This document shows, one piece after another, positions 33,862 to 41,274 of a stretch of 64,000 bases of DNA. Numbering within the stretch: the stretch's first letter is position 1; each line of letters starts with the position of its first letter. The stretch comes from UBA8752 sp002336475 (GTDB taxonomy: Bacteria > Bacteroidota > Bacteroidia > Flavobacteriales_D > Sanyastnellaceae): NCBI GenBank assembly GCA_943846755.1, contig OX044365.1, positions 806,001 to 870,000 of the forward strand, given 5' to 3'. The notes under the pieces are model-generated. The model was given only the letters and a program-made list of their open reading frames with translations. It had not been told where the DNA came from and ran no database searches. The translations under genes were made by a program, and so were the position numbers.

Positions 33862-34545
33862 ATGCCCGGTTGGTTCCGTCATATTTCCGTTGTCTTTTGG
33901 CTCTGTTCGGCACCCTTGTTGACCCTCGGTCAAGCACGCGGTTTTTCCCCGGACAGCCTCTTCATAGAAGGACGGATTGCCACCCCCACTGACAGCATTT
34001 TGACCGAAACGGCCCTTCAGGTCAAATTGGGCGACTTTACCCTGACCGCTGGCGACAGCGTCGGGGTTGCTGTGCACAGGGGCACCTCGCTGACCGGTTG
34101 GGCCCGTGGTTTTCAAGGGCGGCTACAATTCGAAGTCCCTTGGCCGAAATACGCCGACACCTGCCGGCTCTGGTTGGGGTGCGACACGCTGGGACTGACC
34201 GCTGTTTGCGCAACAGACACCATGCACTGGTCCTGGACCTCTGAAGACACCGGCTGCTTTCCTGTGACCACATCTCGAGCAGTGGCTCAGGTTTTGGCGC
34301 GGGCACAGCGGCTCCCTTTTGAATCGTCGCGGCTCAGTCTCATCGTGGATTGGTTGGGAGGGAAATGTGTAAATGCCTCACAAATTGAACGTTTGGCCTC
34401 CGCGTTTGATGACGAGGCAAGGCGGCTGCAAATCATCCAATCCGCTACCCCTGTTTCCCCCTCTGAGGTCCACAGATTAACAGGGCTGTTCGCGTCCCAA
34501 CATTACCGTTCTGTTTTTATTCAATGGGCCTCAACGTCGCACTGA
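33862..34545 (+). CDS. Secreted DUF4476-domain protein
   Basis: The 227-residue protein has a signal peptide (HISVVFWLCSAPLLTLGQA) and a beta-rich central region with several Cys (DTCRLWLGCDTLG, VCATD, TGCF) that may form disulfides. The C-terminal ~90 residues (SRAVAQVLARAQRLPFESSR, CVNASQIERLASAFDDEARR, SEVHRLTGLFAS) match the DUF4476 helical domain common in secreted Bacteroidota proteins. Its function is unknown. It stands alone between the flippase and serC genes with its own -7 box. Confidence 0.78.
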   Translation: MPGWFRHISVVFWLCSAPLLTLGQARGFSPDSLFIEGRIATPTDSILTETALQVKLGDFTLTAGDSVGVAVHRGTSLTGWARGFQGRLQFEVPWPKYADTCRLWLGCDTLGLTAVCATDTMHWSWTSEDTGCFPVTTSRAVAQVLARAQRLPFESSRLSLIVDWLGGKCVNASQIERLASAFDDEARRLQIIQSATPVSPSEVHRLTGLFASQHYRSVFIQWASTSH

Positions 34546-34569
34546 GCACCTGCCGTGTTAATCCTGTGG

Positions 34570-34634
34570 GTAACTCCAGAGGTTTTGCCCTTGCAACAAC
34601 AAGCGATTCGGGTTGTTTTGAACTCCAGAGTTAC
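34570..34634 (+). repeat. Paired repeats in the serC upstream region
   Basis: AACTCCAGAG occurs at 34572-34581 and again at 34621-34630. GTAACTC at 34570 and GAGTTAC at 34628-34634 also make an inverted pair flanking the region, and an inner AACAAC/GTTGTT stem lies between. The 94-base gap before serC could fold into a stem, or hold operator sites; no riboswitch class is recognised. Confidence 0.35.
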
Positions 34635-34639
34635 TGACC

Positions 34640-35722
34640 ATGCCTACCACCACGCATACCATCCACAATTTCTCCGCAGGCCCCTGCATTCTTCCAGAAT
34701 CTGTGCTTCAGCAGGCATCCGAAGCCGTGCGCGAGCTCGATGGCGGGGGACTCAGCTTGATCGAGATCTCGCACCGCAGCAAGCCCTTTGTGGCCGTCAT
34801 GGAAGAAGCCCGGAACTTGGTGAGGTCCGAATTGAGCTTGCCCGACCATTATGAAGTCTTGTTTCTGCAAGGAGGAGCAAGCTTGGGTTTCCTGACAACG
34901 GCCCTGAACTTCACCCCTTCCGATGGCAGCATGGATTATGCCGTGACCGGAACCTGGGCCAAAAAGGCCTTGAAGGAAGCCCGGAAAATGGGCGCAGCAC
35001 AAGCCTTGACCTCAAGCGAAGACAGCGGATTCAACCACATCCCTGACTTGCCTGCAACTTCTGCTGCCGATGCCGTGCACATTACCACAAACAACACGAT
35101 TTACGGCACACAGTACGCCGGTGACCCCATCGTGGACAAGCCCCTTGTGGCCGACATGTCCTCGGACATCTTTTCGCGGCCCATTGACATCGAGAAATAC
35201 GCCTGTATTTATGCGGGTGCCCAGAAAAACATGGGACCTGCAGGCACGGTGCTCTACATCTACGACACACGCCAAGCGGGCAAGACTGGACGTGATTTGC
35301 CCAGTTATTTGGACTTAGAAGTGCATGCGGACAAAGACAGCATGTTTAACACACCGCCTGTCTTTGCGATCTACACCAGCATGCTCACGTTGCGCTGGCT
35401 CAAAGGCGAGGGTGGCGTAGGTGAAATGCAGCAACGCAATGCAGCCAAAGCAGCCTGTATTTATGGCGAGATTGACCGCAATCCTCTGTTCAATGGATAT
35501 GCGGCTTCCGGCTCTAGGAGTGTGATGAACGCCACGTTCACCGCTGCCAACGACGCACACACCCCCTTGTTTTTGGAAGCGTGCGATGCTGCAGGCATCA
35601 ATGGAATGAAAGGACACCGTTCTATCGGTGGCTTCCGCGCATCCATGTACAACGCCCTGCCCCTCTCCAGCGTCGAAGTGCTCGCCGATGTCATGAAAGA
35701 ATTCGAGCGTACCCACGGCTAA
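34640..35722 (+). CDS. serC: Phosphoserine aminotransferase
   Basis: SerC makes phosphoserine from 3-phosphohydroxypyruvate and glutamate, the second step of serine synthesis, and also acts in vitamin B6 synthesis in some bacteria. The 360-residue length is exact for the family. It begins HNFSAGPCILPESVLQQASE, shows LSLIEISHRSKPFVAVMEE, FLQGGASLGF, TNNTIYGTQY and DMSSDIFSRPID. The PLP lysine is near residue 196 in YAGAQKNMGPAG. The C-terminal GHRSIGGFRASMYNA is present. serA follows 26 bases downstream, then DUF1015 and YggS genes on the same strand. Confidence 0.95.
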   Translation: MPTTTHTIHNFSAGPCILPESVLQQASEAVRELDGGGLSLIEISHRSKPFVAVMEEARNLVRSELSLPDHYEVLFLQGGASLGFLTTALNFTPSDGSMDYAVTGTWAKKALKEARKMGAAQALTSSEDSGFNHIPDLPATSAADAVHITTNNTIYGTQYAGDPIVDKPLVADMSSDIFSRPIDIEKYACIYAGAQKNMGPAGTVLYIYDTRQAGKTGRDLPSYLDLEVHADKDSMFNTPPVFAIYTSMLTLRWLKGEGGVGEMQQRNAAKAACIYGEIDRNPLFNGYAASGSRSVMNATFTAANDAHTPLFLEACDAAGINGMKGHRSIGGFRASMYNALPLSSVEVLADVMKEFERTHG

Positions 35723-35748
35723 CCCTCACCAAGACTTTACCTCTGATC

Positions 35749-36714
35749 ATGAAAGTTCTCGCCAACGACGGCATTTCTGCCAAGGCCCAAGCACAACTCG
35801 AGGCCGCGGGTGTGCATGTTTCTACTGACCATGTGGAACAAGCCAACCTCATCGACACCCTCAACAAAGAAGGCTATGATGGCATTTTGGTGCGCAGCGC
35901 TACCAAAGTCCGCCAAGACCTGATCGATGCGTGTCCCCACCTTCGCTTCATCGGCCGAGGTGGCGTGGGCATGGACAACATCGATGTGGAATATGCCCGT
36001 GAACAAGGCCGCGTTGTGTTCAACACCCCTGCTGCGAGTTCACAGAGTGTCGCCGAACTCGTCATGGCGCACTTGTTTGCCATGGCCCGCTCCCTGCAAC
36101 ACAGCTACCACGCCATGCCTGAAGAGGGCGCTGAAGCATTCAAGGTGCTCAAAAAAGCATACGCCAAGGGCATTGAGCTCCGCGGCAAAACCTTGGGCAT
36201 TGTTGGGTTTGGCCGCATCGGTTCCGCCGTGGCCCAGTATGCCCTCGGATGTGGCATGCATGTCATAGGTGTGGACCGCGAAGGCACCTCTCGCACTGTT
36301 CACGTGCAAGTGCCTGTCGGAGGAGCCAAACTTCAAGATATAGCAGTCGAAATCCCGCTGGTTTCCCTGGAAGACATGCTCGCCCAAGCCGATGCGATCA
36401 CCTTCCATGTCCCCGCACAAGCAGACGGTTCTCCTGTGCTCGGCGCTGAAGGCATTGCTTCCATGAAACCTGGATCCATGTTGGTCAATACAGCCCGAGG
36501 CGGAACGGTGGACGAAACAGCGGTGCGCGCTGCTGTCGAATCTGGTCATTTGCGGGGTGCTGCTCTGGATGTTTTCGTGGGCGAACCCAACCCCGACGCA
36601 GCTTTGCTGAAAGTCCCCGGTTTGGCGCTCACCCCGCACATTGGTGCGGCAACACTAGAAGCCCAAGATCGGATTGGAGACGAACTCGTTGAACGCATTC
36701 TCGAATTGCGTTAA
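35749..36714 (+). CDS. serA: D-3-phosphoglycerate dehydrogenase (D-2-hydroxyacid dehydrogenase family)
   Basis: The 321-residue protein oxidises 3-phosphoglycerate to 3-phosphohydroxypyruvate, the first committed step of serine synthesis; the assignment is helped by serC next door. It has the substrate-binding domain (LVRSATKVRQDLIDA, GRGGVGMDNIDVEYA), a Rossmann motif GIVGFGRIGSAVA (near residue 150), and the catalytic set in LVNTARGGTVDE (Arg near 246), a Glu-containing VGEPNPD, and LTPHIGAATLEAQDR (His near 295). It lacks the C-terminal ACT domain that gives serine feedback in longer SerA proteins. The longer frame back to 35581 would overlap serC, so the ATG at 35749 was chosen. Confidence 0.9.
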   Translation: MKVLANDGISAKAQAQLEAAGVHVSTDHVEQANLIDTLNKEGYDGILVRSATKVRQDLIDACPHLRFIGRGGVGMDNIDVEYAREQGRVVFNTPAASSQSVAELVMAHLFAMARSLQHSYHAMPEEGAEAFKVLKKAYAKGIELRGKTLGIVGFGRIGSAVAQYALGCGMHVIGVDREGTSRTVHVQVPVGGAKLQDIAVEIPLVSLEDMLAQADAITFHVPAQADGSPVLGAEGIASMKPGSMLVNTARGGTVDETAVRAAVESGHLRGAALDVFVGEPNPDAALLKVPGLALTPHIGAATLEAQDRIGDELVERILELR

Positions 36715-36753
36715 TTCGAACCCGCTACCGGTACCTTCCGGCGCGCCCGTTCA

Positions 36754-37962
36754 ATGAAAACGAAGCCGCCCCTCCTATTGCAGCCCTTTCAGGGTGTTTT
36801 GCCCAGTCGGGATAAGGCCCACCTTGTGGCCACCCGAAGTTATTTGAGCTACAGTGATTACGAGCTCCAAGACAAATTGGCCCGCAATCCATACAGTTAT
36901 CTCCACGTCATTCATCCAGATGGTGATTTGGACTCGAGCAAAGACCTGCAAGCTGTCCGAAAAGCCTATACCGGCTTTCTGGAAAGGGGATGGCTAGAAC
37001 GTGATGAGCGACAGAATTACTATGTCTTGAGCCAATCTGGACCCATGGGCACTTGCACAGGGGTCGTTGGCCTCATCCCTACTTCTGAAGCCCAAGCCGG
37101 CCGCATCAAAGTGCACGAAGCGACATTGGCGAACCGCGAAAACCTATTTGCCCGCTACCTCTCTGAAGTGGGACTCAATGCTGAGCCGACCCTCCTTGCA
37201 CATGCCCATAACCCTCTTGTTGACGAGGCCATTGGTGGCGTCACCAAACAGGATGCAGACTTTGATTTCACCACCGCCGATGGAATCCGGCACACCCTGT
37301 GGAGACCGGCAACGTCTGAGTTGGTCAAACTCGAAGCGGCATTTGCAACGGTGGATCACGCCTACATCGCAGATGGTCATCATAGGGTGGCTTCGAGCAT
37401 GAGGTTGGCGGAGACGCATCCCAACAAACAAAGGGCCCATGCTTTTATGGCCTTGCTGGTCTCAGGGGAACATTTGATGTTCCGAGGTTTTCATCGGACC
37501 GTTCAGGCGACAGACAAACAGGAATACGCCAAGGTCCTTGCCCAGCTGACCCAGCTGCAAGGAACCGATTGGACCCCCGAGGTCAAGCGCACAGAACCTT
37601 CCACAGGAAGCATTCTCTTGCGGGGGGCCATTGTCGGAGAGTTGCACATTGCGAAAGCCATGGAAGCTCAAGGCATCACTGCCGCCGAGTGGCTCCAAAA
37701 CGAGGTGTTGGACCCCCTTTTTGGCATTGCCGAACCCCGCACGGATCGCCGGCTGGGCTACATCGCAGGAGATGCATCCCCTGCAGAACTTGAAGCCGCC
37801 AGTTCTGACCCACGCAGCCTCACTTTCATCATGCCCCCGATGACCTTTAAAGGGCTCCAACAAGTGGCAGACCATGGCCGTCATTTGCCGCCCAAAAGCA
37901 CCTGGATCGCGCCTAAACTGCGCAGTGGCATGACCCTCTTTGATTTCGGGCCGGCATCCTGA
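36754..37962 (+). CDS. DUF1015 family protein
   Basis: The 402-residue protein belongs to DUF1015, a family with no firmly known reaction. It starts LLQPFQGVLPSRDKAHLVAT, has NPYSYLHVIHPDGD, GVVGLIPTSEA, and the highly conserved ADGHHRVASSMRLAE and FMALLVSG segments. From memory, the gene commonly follows serA and serC in Bacteroidota and other phyla, as here, which suggests a link to serine metabolism; this is inference from position. It ends ten bases before the YggS-type gene. Confidence 0.87.
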   Translation: MKTKPPLLLQPFQGVLPSRDKAHLVATRSYLSYSDYELQDKLARNPYSYLHVIHPDGDLDSSKDLQAVRKAYTGFLERGWLERDERQNYYVLSQSGPMGTCTGVVGLIPTSEAQAGRIKVHEATLANRENLFARYLSEVGLNAEPTLLAHAHNPLVDEAIGGVTKQDADFDFTTADGIRHTLWRPATSELVKLEAAFATVDHAYIADGHHRVASSMRLAETHPNKQRAHAFMALLVSGEHLMFRGFHRTVQATDKQEYAKVLAQLTQLQGTDWTPEVKRTEPSTGSILLRGAIVGELHIAKAMEAQGITAAEWLQNEVLDPLFGIAEPRTDRRLGYIAGDASPAELEAASSDPRSLTFIMPPMTFKGLQQVADHGRHLPPKSTWIAPKLRSGMTLFDFGPAS

Positions 37963-37972
37963 CCTTTGTGCC

Positions 37973-38659
37973 ATGGAAGGAAGTGACATCGCAAAACAGT
38001 GGAACGAGGTCAGGGCTCAAGTTCCTGCAGATGTGCATGTGGTGGCGGTCAGCAAAACAAAACCCGTTTCAGCTGTAGAGCAAGCCTATTCAGCAGGTGC
38101 GCGAAGTTTCGGTGAAAACCGGGTTCAAGAATTGGTGGGCAAACATGAAGCCTTGACCCACCCTGACTCAGGACGACCCTCTGATTATCCGGACTTGTCA
38201 TGGCACCAGATTGGCACCCTTCAGAAAAACAAAGTCAAATACATCGCGCCATTTGTCGGACTGATTCACGCCGTCGAACAGCCGGCCTTGCTGGACGAAA
38301 TTGACAAAAGGGCTGCCGCAAACAAGCGCACCATCTCGGTACTACTCCAGCTTCACATTGCCCAAGAAAGCAGCAAATTCGGGCTGTCTGAGTCAGAACT
38401 GACCGTAATCCTGGAACAACTCGAATCGGGCCTGTGGCCCCACGTAGAGGTCAAAGGGCTCATGGGCATGGCCACCTTTACAGACGACCGTGCCCAGGTG
38501 GCACGTGAATTTCAGGGACTCAGAAAGCTGTTTGACCAATTCAAGGGACCATTGGGTTGGGACACCCTGTCCATGGGCATGAGTGGGGATTGGCACATTG
38601 CGGTCGACAATGGAAGCAACATGGTGCGCATTGGAAGTTCAATTTTTGGCCAACGATGA
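37973..38659 (+). CDS. YggS/PROSC-family PLP homeostasis protein
   Basis: The 228-residue protein is a single-domain alanine racemase-fold protein that binds PLP and buffers vitamin B6. It shows VHVVAVSKTKPVSAVEQAYS with the PLP lysine near residue 28, SFGENRVQELVGK, SWHQIGTLQKNK, LLQLHIAQESSKFGL, GLMGMATF and LSMGMSGDWHIAV with IRIGSSIFG-like VRIGSSIFGQR at the end. The longer frame back to 37940 would lie inside the DUF1015 gene; the ATG at 37973 fits the family. The next small gene overlaps by 4 bp. Its place next to PLP-dependent serC is consistent with a role in PLP supply. Confidence 0.92.
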   Translation: MEGSDIAKQWNEVRAQVPADVHVVAVSKTKPVSAVEQAYSAGARSFGENRVQELVGKHEALTHPDSGRPSDYPDLSWHQIGTLQKNKVKYIAPFVGLIHAVEQPALLDEIDKRAAANKRTISVLLQLHIAQESSKFGLSESELTVILEQLESGLWPHVEVKGLMGMATFTDDRAQVAREFQGLRKLFDQFKGPLGWDTLSMGMSGDWHIAVDNGSNMVRIGSSIFGQR

Positions 38660-38925
38660 AAGTCAAGTCAACCCCTTGGACTGCCTACGAGCCTTGGTTT
38701 CGAGCTTGGCTTGTCCTCGCTCCATTGGTAGCATGGGGCAGCCACTTTATTGTGCGCAATGCACGCCTGCGCCTGGCTCAATTAAGGGCAGACAGCTTGG
38801 ATGTCCCTGAACCCCAGGGTACAGTGGGATACGCTGCAGCCTGCACGGTTGCATTCACCCTCCTGATGATGTCATTGGCCCGTGCATGGATCCGGTCTAC
38901 TCCCAAGGAGGACCAGGACCATTGA
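38656..38925 (+). CDS. Small two-helix membrane protein of unknown function
   Basis: The 89-residue product starts at an ATG that overlaps the YggS-gene stop (ATGA). It has two hydrophobic segments, around residues 15-29 (FRAWLVLAPLVAWGSHFI) and 56-74 (VGYAAACTVAFTLLMMSLAR), joined by a charged loop, and ends in a polar tail. I do not recognise a family. The tight coupling suggests it is real and co-expressed with the serine/PLP cluster. It is convergent with the FAD oxidoreductase gene, 13 bases apart. Confidence 0.65.
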   Translation: MKVKSTPWTAYEPWFRAWLVLAPLVAWGSHFIVRNARLRLAQLRADSLDVPEPQGTVGYAAACTVAFTLLMMSLARAWIRSTPKEDQDH

Positions 38926-38938
38926 TATCGGTTACAGC

Positions 38939-40087
38939 TCACACGGCCAGTTTCGTCCGTTCACCGCGCAGTGCAGGACGGCTCATAGAAAACCGATCGA
39001 GGTTAATTTCTGTCTCGAACCCCAATGCAAGATTTGCCAGAACACGCCCAATCAAAGGGGCAAACTTGAATCCGTGCCCACTGAATCCTGCACCAATGAC
39101 GAGCCCATCAGGGGTTCGGTCCAAAATGAAATCTCGGTCAGCAGTACCACTGTAAAAACAGACGTACCTGCGGGCAACATCAGCGTCGGCCAGCTCGGGA
39201 ATATATCGGGCCAAGAATTGCCGTGCTTCCTGCTCAAACTTGGCTGAAACTTGTCGGGTATCACCATCTGGATGGCCCAACACTCCAGGATGGTGGTTGG
39301 CCACTTTAATCCGCCCATCTTTTATGGTAGGAATGGCGTAAAACCCGCTCTCCATGTGGCTAAAAACTGGCAACCGTTGCAACCGGTCACCCAAGGAAGA
39401 CGCATCAAAGTACACGAGTTGTTGGCGCGTAACCTCCATAGAAACGTCTGTCCAGCGCCGGGTCCAGGCTCCAGCTGTCAACACCACCGCATCAAATTCC
39501 GATTGGCCCTGTGAGCATTGCACGCTCTGGCTTGTCACATCGAAGGCTTCTCCGCGAAAATCTACCCCGTTTGAAGTCAACCAGACCTGCATGCCTTGAA
39601 GAATCACCAAGGGGTCGAGCACCCCCCCCAAACGGTCCACGGTGGCAGCGCCTGTTTTAAGGCCAGGCCACTCTTCAGACACGGCGCCTTGGGACATCCT
39701 ATCAGCCCTCAAGCCCATCCTTCGCAACGCCATCCAACTGTCCCGTGCGTGTCGGTCCCCGGGCTCTTCAATCAGCAACTTCCCAGTGGTGTGCAAAAGG
39801 GGCCTTCCCAATTCACGCTCCCAATGCAGCCACAGTTTTCGACTCTTGGCAGCCATCTGAATCAAAGCCTGGTCCTCTCCATAGTGCACCCTGAAACTTC
39901 GGCCCGTATCGACTGAAGCACCGGGCCCTTGACCCAAAAGGTGTGGGTCATACAAGGTGACCGTTGCCCCTTGATCTATGAGATGAGCGGCTGTCATTGC
40001 GCCCATAATCCCGCCGCCGACTACCGCGACCCTCTTGGGTTTTTGGGAAGCCATAAAGGCCGCCCGTTTTGGTGCCATCCGTGTCAT
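38939..40087 (-). CDS. FAD-dependent oxidoreductase of the monomeric sarcosine oxidase type
   Basis: The 382-residue protein is a DAO-fold amine oxidase. The dinucleotide motif VAVVGGGIMGAMTAAHL lies near residues 20-36. A segment IKVANHHPG carries the Lys that activates oxygen in monomeric sarcosine oxidase. VCFYSGTADRDFILDRTP contains the Cys that holds FAD covalently in that enzyme, and GFSGHGFKFAPLIG is a strong match near the C-terminus. Substrates of relatives are sarcosine, N-methyl amino acids, proline or pipecolate. It overlaps the ATP-grasp stop by 4 bp (40084-40087), so the two form one unit under the Cys leader upstream. Starts at 40078 and 40054 are also possible. Confidence 0.87.
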   Translation of the reverse strand: MTRMAPKRAAFMASQKPKRVAVVGGGIMGAMTAAHLIDQGATVTLYDPHLLGQGPGASVDTGRSFRVHYGEDQALIQMAAKSRKLWLHWERELGRPLLHTTGKLLIEEPGDRHARDSWMALRRMGLRADRMSQGAVSEEWPGLKTGAATVDRLGGVLDPLVILQGMQVWLTSNGVDFRGEAFDVTSQSVQCSQGQSEFDAVVLTAGAWTRRWTDVSMEVTRQQLVYFDASSLGDRLQRLPVFSHMESGFYAIPTIKDGRIKVANHHPGVLGHPDGDTRQVSAKFEQEARQFLARYIPELADADVARRYVCFYSGTADRDFILDRTPDGLVIGAGFSGHGFKFAPLIGRVLANLALGFETEINLDRFSMSRPALRGERTKLAV

Positions 40088-41082
40088 GACGCATTCTGTT
40101 TTTGGACCAAGGACTGTGCCTTCACCACCTCCAACTCCCGTCCCAGAAATGACGCAATCTCTCCCATTCCTGTGCGCTCTACCCCCTGCCTCTGTTCAGC
40201 CGCGGCATTGTAATTGGTATTGATGTTGACGTCATAAAACTGCAACCTCCCTTGTGCATCAGGGGCCGCCTCCATGGCCGCCACTTCCATGCCCGAATCG
40301 CGCAAAAAGGAAAGGCAACGCTCCAACTCTGCGGGTTGGTGCCCTTCGAGAATCTCAAACTTGGCCCTGCCATCGGCGGGACAAAAGGAATTCCCCACCT
40401 GACAGGCATCGGAAGGGCAAAGTTCAAAGCCCCCTCCTGCATCGATGCTGACCGTATAGAGGTGCTGGCCACCTACAAATTCGAGGCGCCATACCCGGCC
40501 ATCTGCAGGCTGGATGTAGGACTGGAGGACAACCGTGCCATCCAAGGTGTAGGTGTCGAACTCCGCAACAATTCGCTCCAGTTCCGATTGGTTTCTAATC
40601 AGCTGAACCCCGGTCCCCTTCCCCCCGCGGTTCGGTTTAAGGATAAAAGGGTCAGACCAATCAGCTGCTGCGCTTTGCAATGCCCGCGCACCAGTCACTG
40701 CCACGGTTTTTGGCGTCAACAGTCCGCTCGCCTGCAAGGCGATGGCCTGCTCCACTTTGCTGACCTCAAGCTCCGTTGCACGCCGGTTGTTGACGACCCT
40801 TCTGCCGTGTGCCTCGAGCCAGCCCATGAGGCCTCGCGTGGCTTCCCAGGCAAACCTGTGGTTCCGGGTGTGTGAGCTTGCGCTCATCCGGTTGTAAAAC
40901 ACACCAGCGGGAGGCGTTGAATTGAGGTCTAAGGCCAGGTCGTCTATGAACCATTCTTCATAGGGCAAGGCACGCTCTGCAAGGGCAAGGCGCAATGGCT
41001 CCAACCATGTATCATTTTCATGGATGATGTGGATGACGGGAGCAGAATTCGATCCGAATTGGAATTGTAAAGGAGAAAACAT
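40084..41082 (-). CDS. ATP-grasp ligase (RimK/glutathione-synthetase-like)
   Basis: The 332-residue protein has an N-terminal pre-ATP-grasp domain (APVIHIIHENDTWLEPL, with FYNRMSASSHTRNH) and an ATP-grasp domain with SDPFILKPNRGGKGTGVQLI (Lys and glycine-rich loop), VVLQSYIQPADGRVWRLEF, and a C-terminal FYDVNINTNYN carrying the metal-binding acidic and Asn residues. Such enzymes join a carboxylate to an amine or thiol using ATP. The substrate is unknown. Several Cys (FELCPSDACQVGNSFCP) are clustered near residue 240. The start at 41082 lies eight bases after the T-tract of a terminator, so expression needs readthrough of the upstream attenuator. It is coupled to the sarcosine-oxidase-like gene. 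Confidence 0.85.
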   Translation of the reverse strand: MFSPLQFQFGSNSAPVIHIIHENDTWLEPLRLALAERALPYEEWFIDDLALDLNSTPPAGVFYNRMSASSHTRNHRFAWEATRGLMGWLEAHGRRVVNNRRATELEVSKVEQAIALQASGLLTPKTVAVTGARALQSAAADWSDPFILKPNRGGKGTGVQLIRNQSELERIVAEFDTYTLDGTVVLQSYIQPADGRVWRLEFVGGQHLYTVSIDAGGGFELCPSDACQVGNSFCPADGRAKFEILEGHQPAELERCLSFLRDSGMEVAAMEAAPDAQGRLQFYDVNINTNYNAAAEQRQGVERTGMGEIASFLGRELEVVKAQSLVQKQNAS

Positions 41083-41090
41083 GGGGGCAT

Positions 41091-41114
41091 AAAAAAGCCC
41101 GGCGTAGGCCGGGC
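41091..41114 (-). terminator. Intrinsic terminator of the Cys-leader attenuator
   Basis: On the minus strand GCCCGGC (41114-41108) and GCCGGGC (41103-41097) form a perfect 7-bp GC stem around CTAC, followed by six T (41096-41091). It ends nine bases before the ATP-grasp ATG. Its 5' arm is shared with the antiterminator pairing. Confidence 0.8.
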
Positions 41115-41180
41115 AGGTTGGTCAAAGTGTAGCGAGTATGGCAGATCAGCACATTCTCTTGCACGACGGCAACCTGCCCG
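41110..41180 (-). promoter_or_regulatory. Antiterminator pairing of the Cys-leader attenuator
   Basis: CGGGCAGGTTG at 41180-41170 (minus strand, codons 16-19 of the leader ORF) is exactly complementary over 11 bases to CAACCTGCCCG at 41120-41110, which covers the 5' arm of the terminator. The two structures exclude each other. A small GCCC-ATTC-GGGC hairpin (41187-41176) could sequester the first arm and would be blocked by a ribosome on the Cys codons. Confidence 0.7.
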
Positions 41181-41226
41181 AATGGGCCGGACAACAACAA
41201 CAACAGAAGCTGAGATTACCGTTCAT
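41146..41226 (-). CDS. Cysteine-rich leader peptide (26 residues)
   Basis: An ATG at 41226 opens a 26-codon ORF ending in TGA at 41146. Codons 8-12 are five consecutive TGT (Cys), and two further Cys are codons 22 and 26, the last just before the stop; seven of 26 residues are Cys. The peptide begins MNGNLSF. The ATG lies seven bases after the -7 box, so the mRNA is leaderless or nearly so. The ORF is followed by an antiterminator/terminator pair before an ATP-grasp gene. This is the classic layout of an amino-acid attenuator, with cysteine as the likely signal. Polycysteine leaderless short ORFs that act this way are known in mycobacteria; I know of none described in Bacteroidota. No homology is claimed. 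Confidence 0.7.
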   Translation of the reverse strand: MNGNLSFCCCCCPAHSGRLPSCKRMC

Positions 41227-41233
41227 GATGCTA

Positions 41234-41265
41234 CAAATATAAACTCAAGTTGTTTATTATACAAA
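41234..41265 (-). promoter_or_regulatory. Consensus Bacteroidota promoter of the Cys-leader operon
   Basis: On the minus strand TTTG (41265-41262) is followed after exactly 20 bases by TATATTTG (41241-41234), a full match to the Bacteroidota housekeeping promoter TTTG-N(19-21)-TAnnTTTG. It begins ten bases after the priA stop and drives the leader ORF at 41226. Confidence 0.8.
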
Positions 41266-41274
41266 TTAAGCCCA

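Noticed and set aside
41018..41203. A 61-codon minus-strand frame across the leader and ATP-grasp start
   Set aside because: It overlaps the terminator and the ATP-grasp start in another frame and has no recognisable product; the 26-codon Cys frame fits promoter position and structure better.
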